This document shows, in pieces, positions 61,540-64,000 of a stretch of 64,000 nucleotides of DNA (within the stretch, counting starts at the first letter, position 1; every line of letters starts with the position of its first letter). A program made the translations under genes and the position numbers. The DNA lies in assembly GCA_032191485.1 (NCBI GenBank), contig JAVDOI010000041.1:1017501-1081500 (forward strand), in the 5' to 3' direction. This DNA comes from Leptoclinus maculatus (Eukaryota; Chordata; Actinopteri; Perciformes; Stichaeidae). Below the pieces are notes generated by a model, which saw only the letters and a program-made list of their open reading frames with translations, was not told the DNA's origin and did no database searches.

Positions 61540-64000
61540 AGTGGTCAGATTTAACATGGAGTCTAATGGAGCAGTTGGTTGGCGTTCATGTCGCTCTGCG
61601 GCTCCCTGAGCCAAATGTGTAAGTCTGTTGGATTCCATAGACATCTGTGTGCGACAGCACAACATTTCCAAGCTTTTTGGCCAAAAATGGTGTATAAAGA
61701 GTAAAAATTGTGGGACCTGGAGCAATTTGTTTGGAAAAATCACAGAATATTTTCCTGCTTTTCCATATCAAATGTATTATTGTTAGATGAATTAAGTGTC
61801 CAGTGCCATACACTTTGTTTTGTCCAGTTTGATATCATATTCTTGTAATGTTCAATTTGAACATAGTTGAAGGAAATTATTTTAATAAAAGAGTTGAATT
61901 ATTAATTTACTTATATTCGTTAATTTTTCCAATAAATGTCCAATTACATCAGCACATTCATTATTCTAGTGTTATAGTTGTGGGTAATTATTAAAGCATC
62001 TTTTATTACCTACAAATAGACACCAAGATCATTCAAATCGGGGAAATACAAAGTTTTATTAAGAAAACAAATTTTCGGGAGGCCCAATTGGTGGCCATCT
62101 TGAAAAATAGCCGCCATCTTGGATTTTTGAATGGCCAATCAGGCAGGTTTGACCAGATACCTCTGGAGAACAACCACCAAATTTCATGCTTGTATCATAA
62201 TTTGCACGATTAATCTACTATCTGCCCCACTACATTGAATCAACTGAAAACATTACACAATCATTTATATCAGTATTTTAAGAGGATTTATATTTTTATA
62301 TATATATATATATATGGTTACATATAGTTTCATTTCTTTGCCATATTTTAAGGATCATCAGAAATCATTACATTCATAAATTCAAAGATAAACATTCAAT
62401 CTCGTATCCAGTAGTTCAAGACTTCAAGTTCCAGTAGCCCTGGACTGCCAGCCTTGTCAACATTGACATTTAAATGATCTCAACATTAAACTCAGTTTAT
62501 GCTGGGTTTTCCTTACTTGTAAGGAACATTTGTTTAGAGTCACTAGTTTGACTCAAGGTTAGAAGACGAGCTTGGAAAGATTCGTTTTCCAATTAAATCT
62601 TTTGACAAGACTCTTTGAACCACGTCATGTGTTTTAGACATTCTGAAGACAATACCTTCAGCTTGGATTCCACAGTCTGACATTTTAACACTGGGCTTAC
62701 ATATATGCATTTTCAATAGGGTTTAGATTACCCTCAGGCTAGGTATACACATGTGAAAAACCTTAATTATACCTACCAGCTGAAACCCCATACTAATGAC
62801 TCATGACATTAGGATAAAGATGTGTCCTTTCCTCCAGGTTAATTAGTTCATATGCATGTAGCAATTGAACTAACTGACACATTTTCATCCTTAATCTTTC
62901 ATATATCTGTTAGAAAACTGATTAATAGGAAAAGGGAAGGATGACATGAATAAATAAATACAATAAAATAATGTAAAAGATATAAATTGTGATGAAACAT
63001 TAAATAAACATACATTGTTGGACCAAATAAGGTAGAGATGAAACAAACAAAATAAACAGGTGTCCTGTTGTTTTGAGAGACAGTCATTCTGTCCATGTGT
63101 CAGTAGTGTATGTTGCTGTTTGTTGAATCTGTCTGTTCTTAACACAAACCAAACTGTGAACAGAGCTCAGTGTCAGTGTGATAATAGAAAGAGCTGAAAC
63201 ATTATGACCTTTGACCTGTCCAGTGGCTGTAGAAGCACTCTCTTTGTTGTGGTCAAAGAGAGATATTGTACTATGGAAGTAACAAAAACTGTTACCTGTA
63301 CAGCTTGTTTAGGGAGGAGCTTGATGCTGGACAAAAGAGGAAGTGTCACTGTGACAGTGATGACTGACTGATGATGGATCTGCAGCAGTTTGGTTCCCTG
63401 CAGCCGTACACCTGATCACTTGCTTATAGATCAACTGTAGTTAGTCTCTACTGAACTGAACTGTGCACAGCAATGGATGCACAGATGGTGATGTTGAGGA
63501 AGGAGGACGGAGCTGGTCCTGAAAAGAGAAAACAAAGTTATTGTAATAAACTGAAGACTGAAACAAAACATGTTTACATGTTACATAATTCACAATAATC
63601 AAATACCTTGAATTCTGCTGCAGGGCAGGACAACATGTATGTCCAGTGCCATTTCACACAGAGAAGTTTAGGAAGGCTGCATGATGTTCAGCTTCTTCTA
63701 TATGTTTAGCTCTCTGTGCAGTCCTGAGTGTCTTCACTGTGAAGTGGAGGGATCACAGAGGAGGAAGACCTGAAGGAAGAAGTTTATATAAATTACAATG
63801 TTATACTAGCTGTAACATCAGTGTCATTTAAACTGTTGCATTAATACAAAGGGAATAAATGAATGAACACACAATTAAAGCAAAACATTGTAACATATGA
63901 AAACTATACCTTATGCTCTGTTGTGAAGAAACCTCGACACTGGCAGGGAGAACACGTGTCTCTGTGGTCCAGCAGTGGTGGGTCCACTGTTGATGAACAG
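61540..64000 (+). repeat. Repeat block C, continuing as block B to the window end
   Basis: From between 61,540 and 61,582, the sequence switches from array type (GAGGAATTAGTGG) to block A/B type (GGCGTTCATG, TTGGATTCCATAG) and then follows 26,280-28,672. It includes the exon-like segments and, at 62,763-62,786, about 24 bases absent from B. TA tract at 62,299-62,317. Confidence 0.85.

Overview
The window looks like teleost fish nuclear DNA. It holds multi-exon vertebrate gene pieces (zzef1, appl1-like, an SRCR-Ig receptor), an endonuclease-bearing Helitron of the Helentron type known from fish, and very long TG, GA, G and TA microsatellites. No tRNA, rRNA or CRISPR array was seen. All family assignments are from reading the sequence and recalling the families; no search was run.

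Layout: 1-2,480 is a partial appl1-like exon pair plus flank. 2,100-18,540 is a tandem array of about seven units of roughly 2.2-2.8 kb (unit sizes differ mainly by microsatellite length). 18,548-19,028 is a truncated piece of a DNA transposon. 20,900-28,740 holds two nearly identical 1.13-kb repeat blocks (A and B) on either side of an intronless coiled-coil gene. 29,300-41,600 is a minus-strand Helentron, which carries a nested 1.0-kb MITE and two solo LTRs, each with target-site duplications. 46,736-50,354 is a receptor gene with two SRCR domains, an Ig domain and a transmembrane segment. 53,146-57,251 is a ten-exon fragment of zzef1 cut off at both ends. 57,756-59,363 is an appl1-like fragment (end of BAR and most of PH) on the same strand. 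59,364-64,000 repeats earlier parts of the window.

The large-scale structure is the main result. Positions 1-about 2,480 recur at 58,977-about 61,540 (period about 59.1 kb, roughly 99.5% identical by eye). The second copy then switches, inside a shared repeat, to sequence matching 26,280-28,672 and continues to the window end. This is what a tandem segmental duplication would look like if the second copy lost about 23.8 kb by recombination between related repeats. An assembly or haplotype artefact has to be excluded.

The zzef1 and appl1 pieces are not a working pair. zzef1 lacks its N-terminal and C-terminal exons and has a frame-broken exon; appl1 lacks the linker/PH-start exon(s) and the PTB exons. 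The Helentron is dead: it has several frameshifts, one nonsense codon and three insertions. Removing each insertion and one target-site copy restores the reading frame, so the element must have been coding when they landed.
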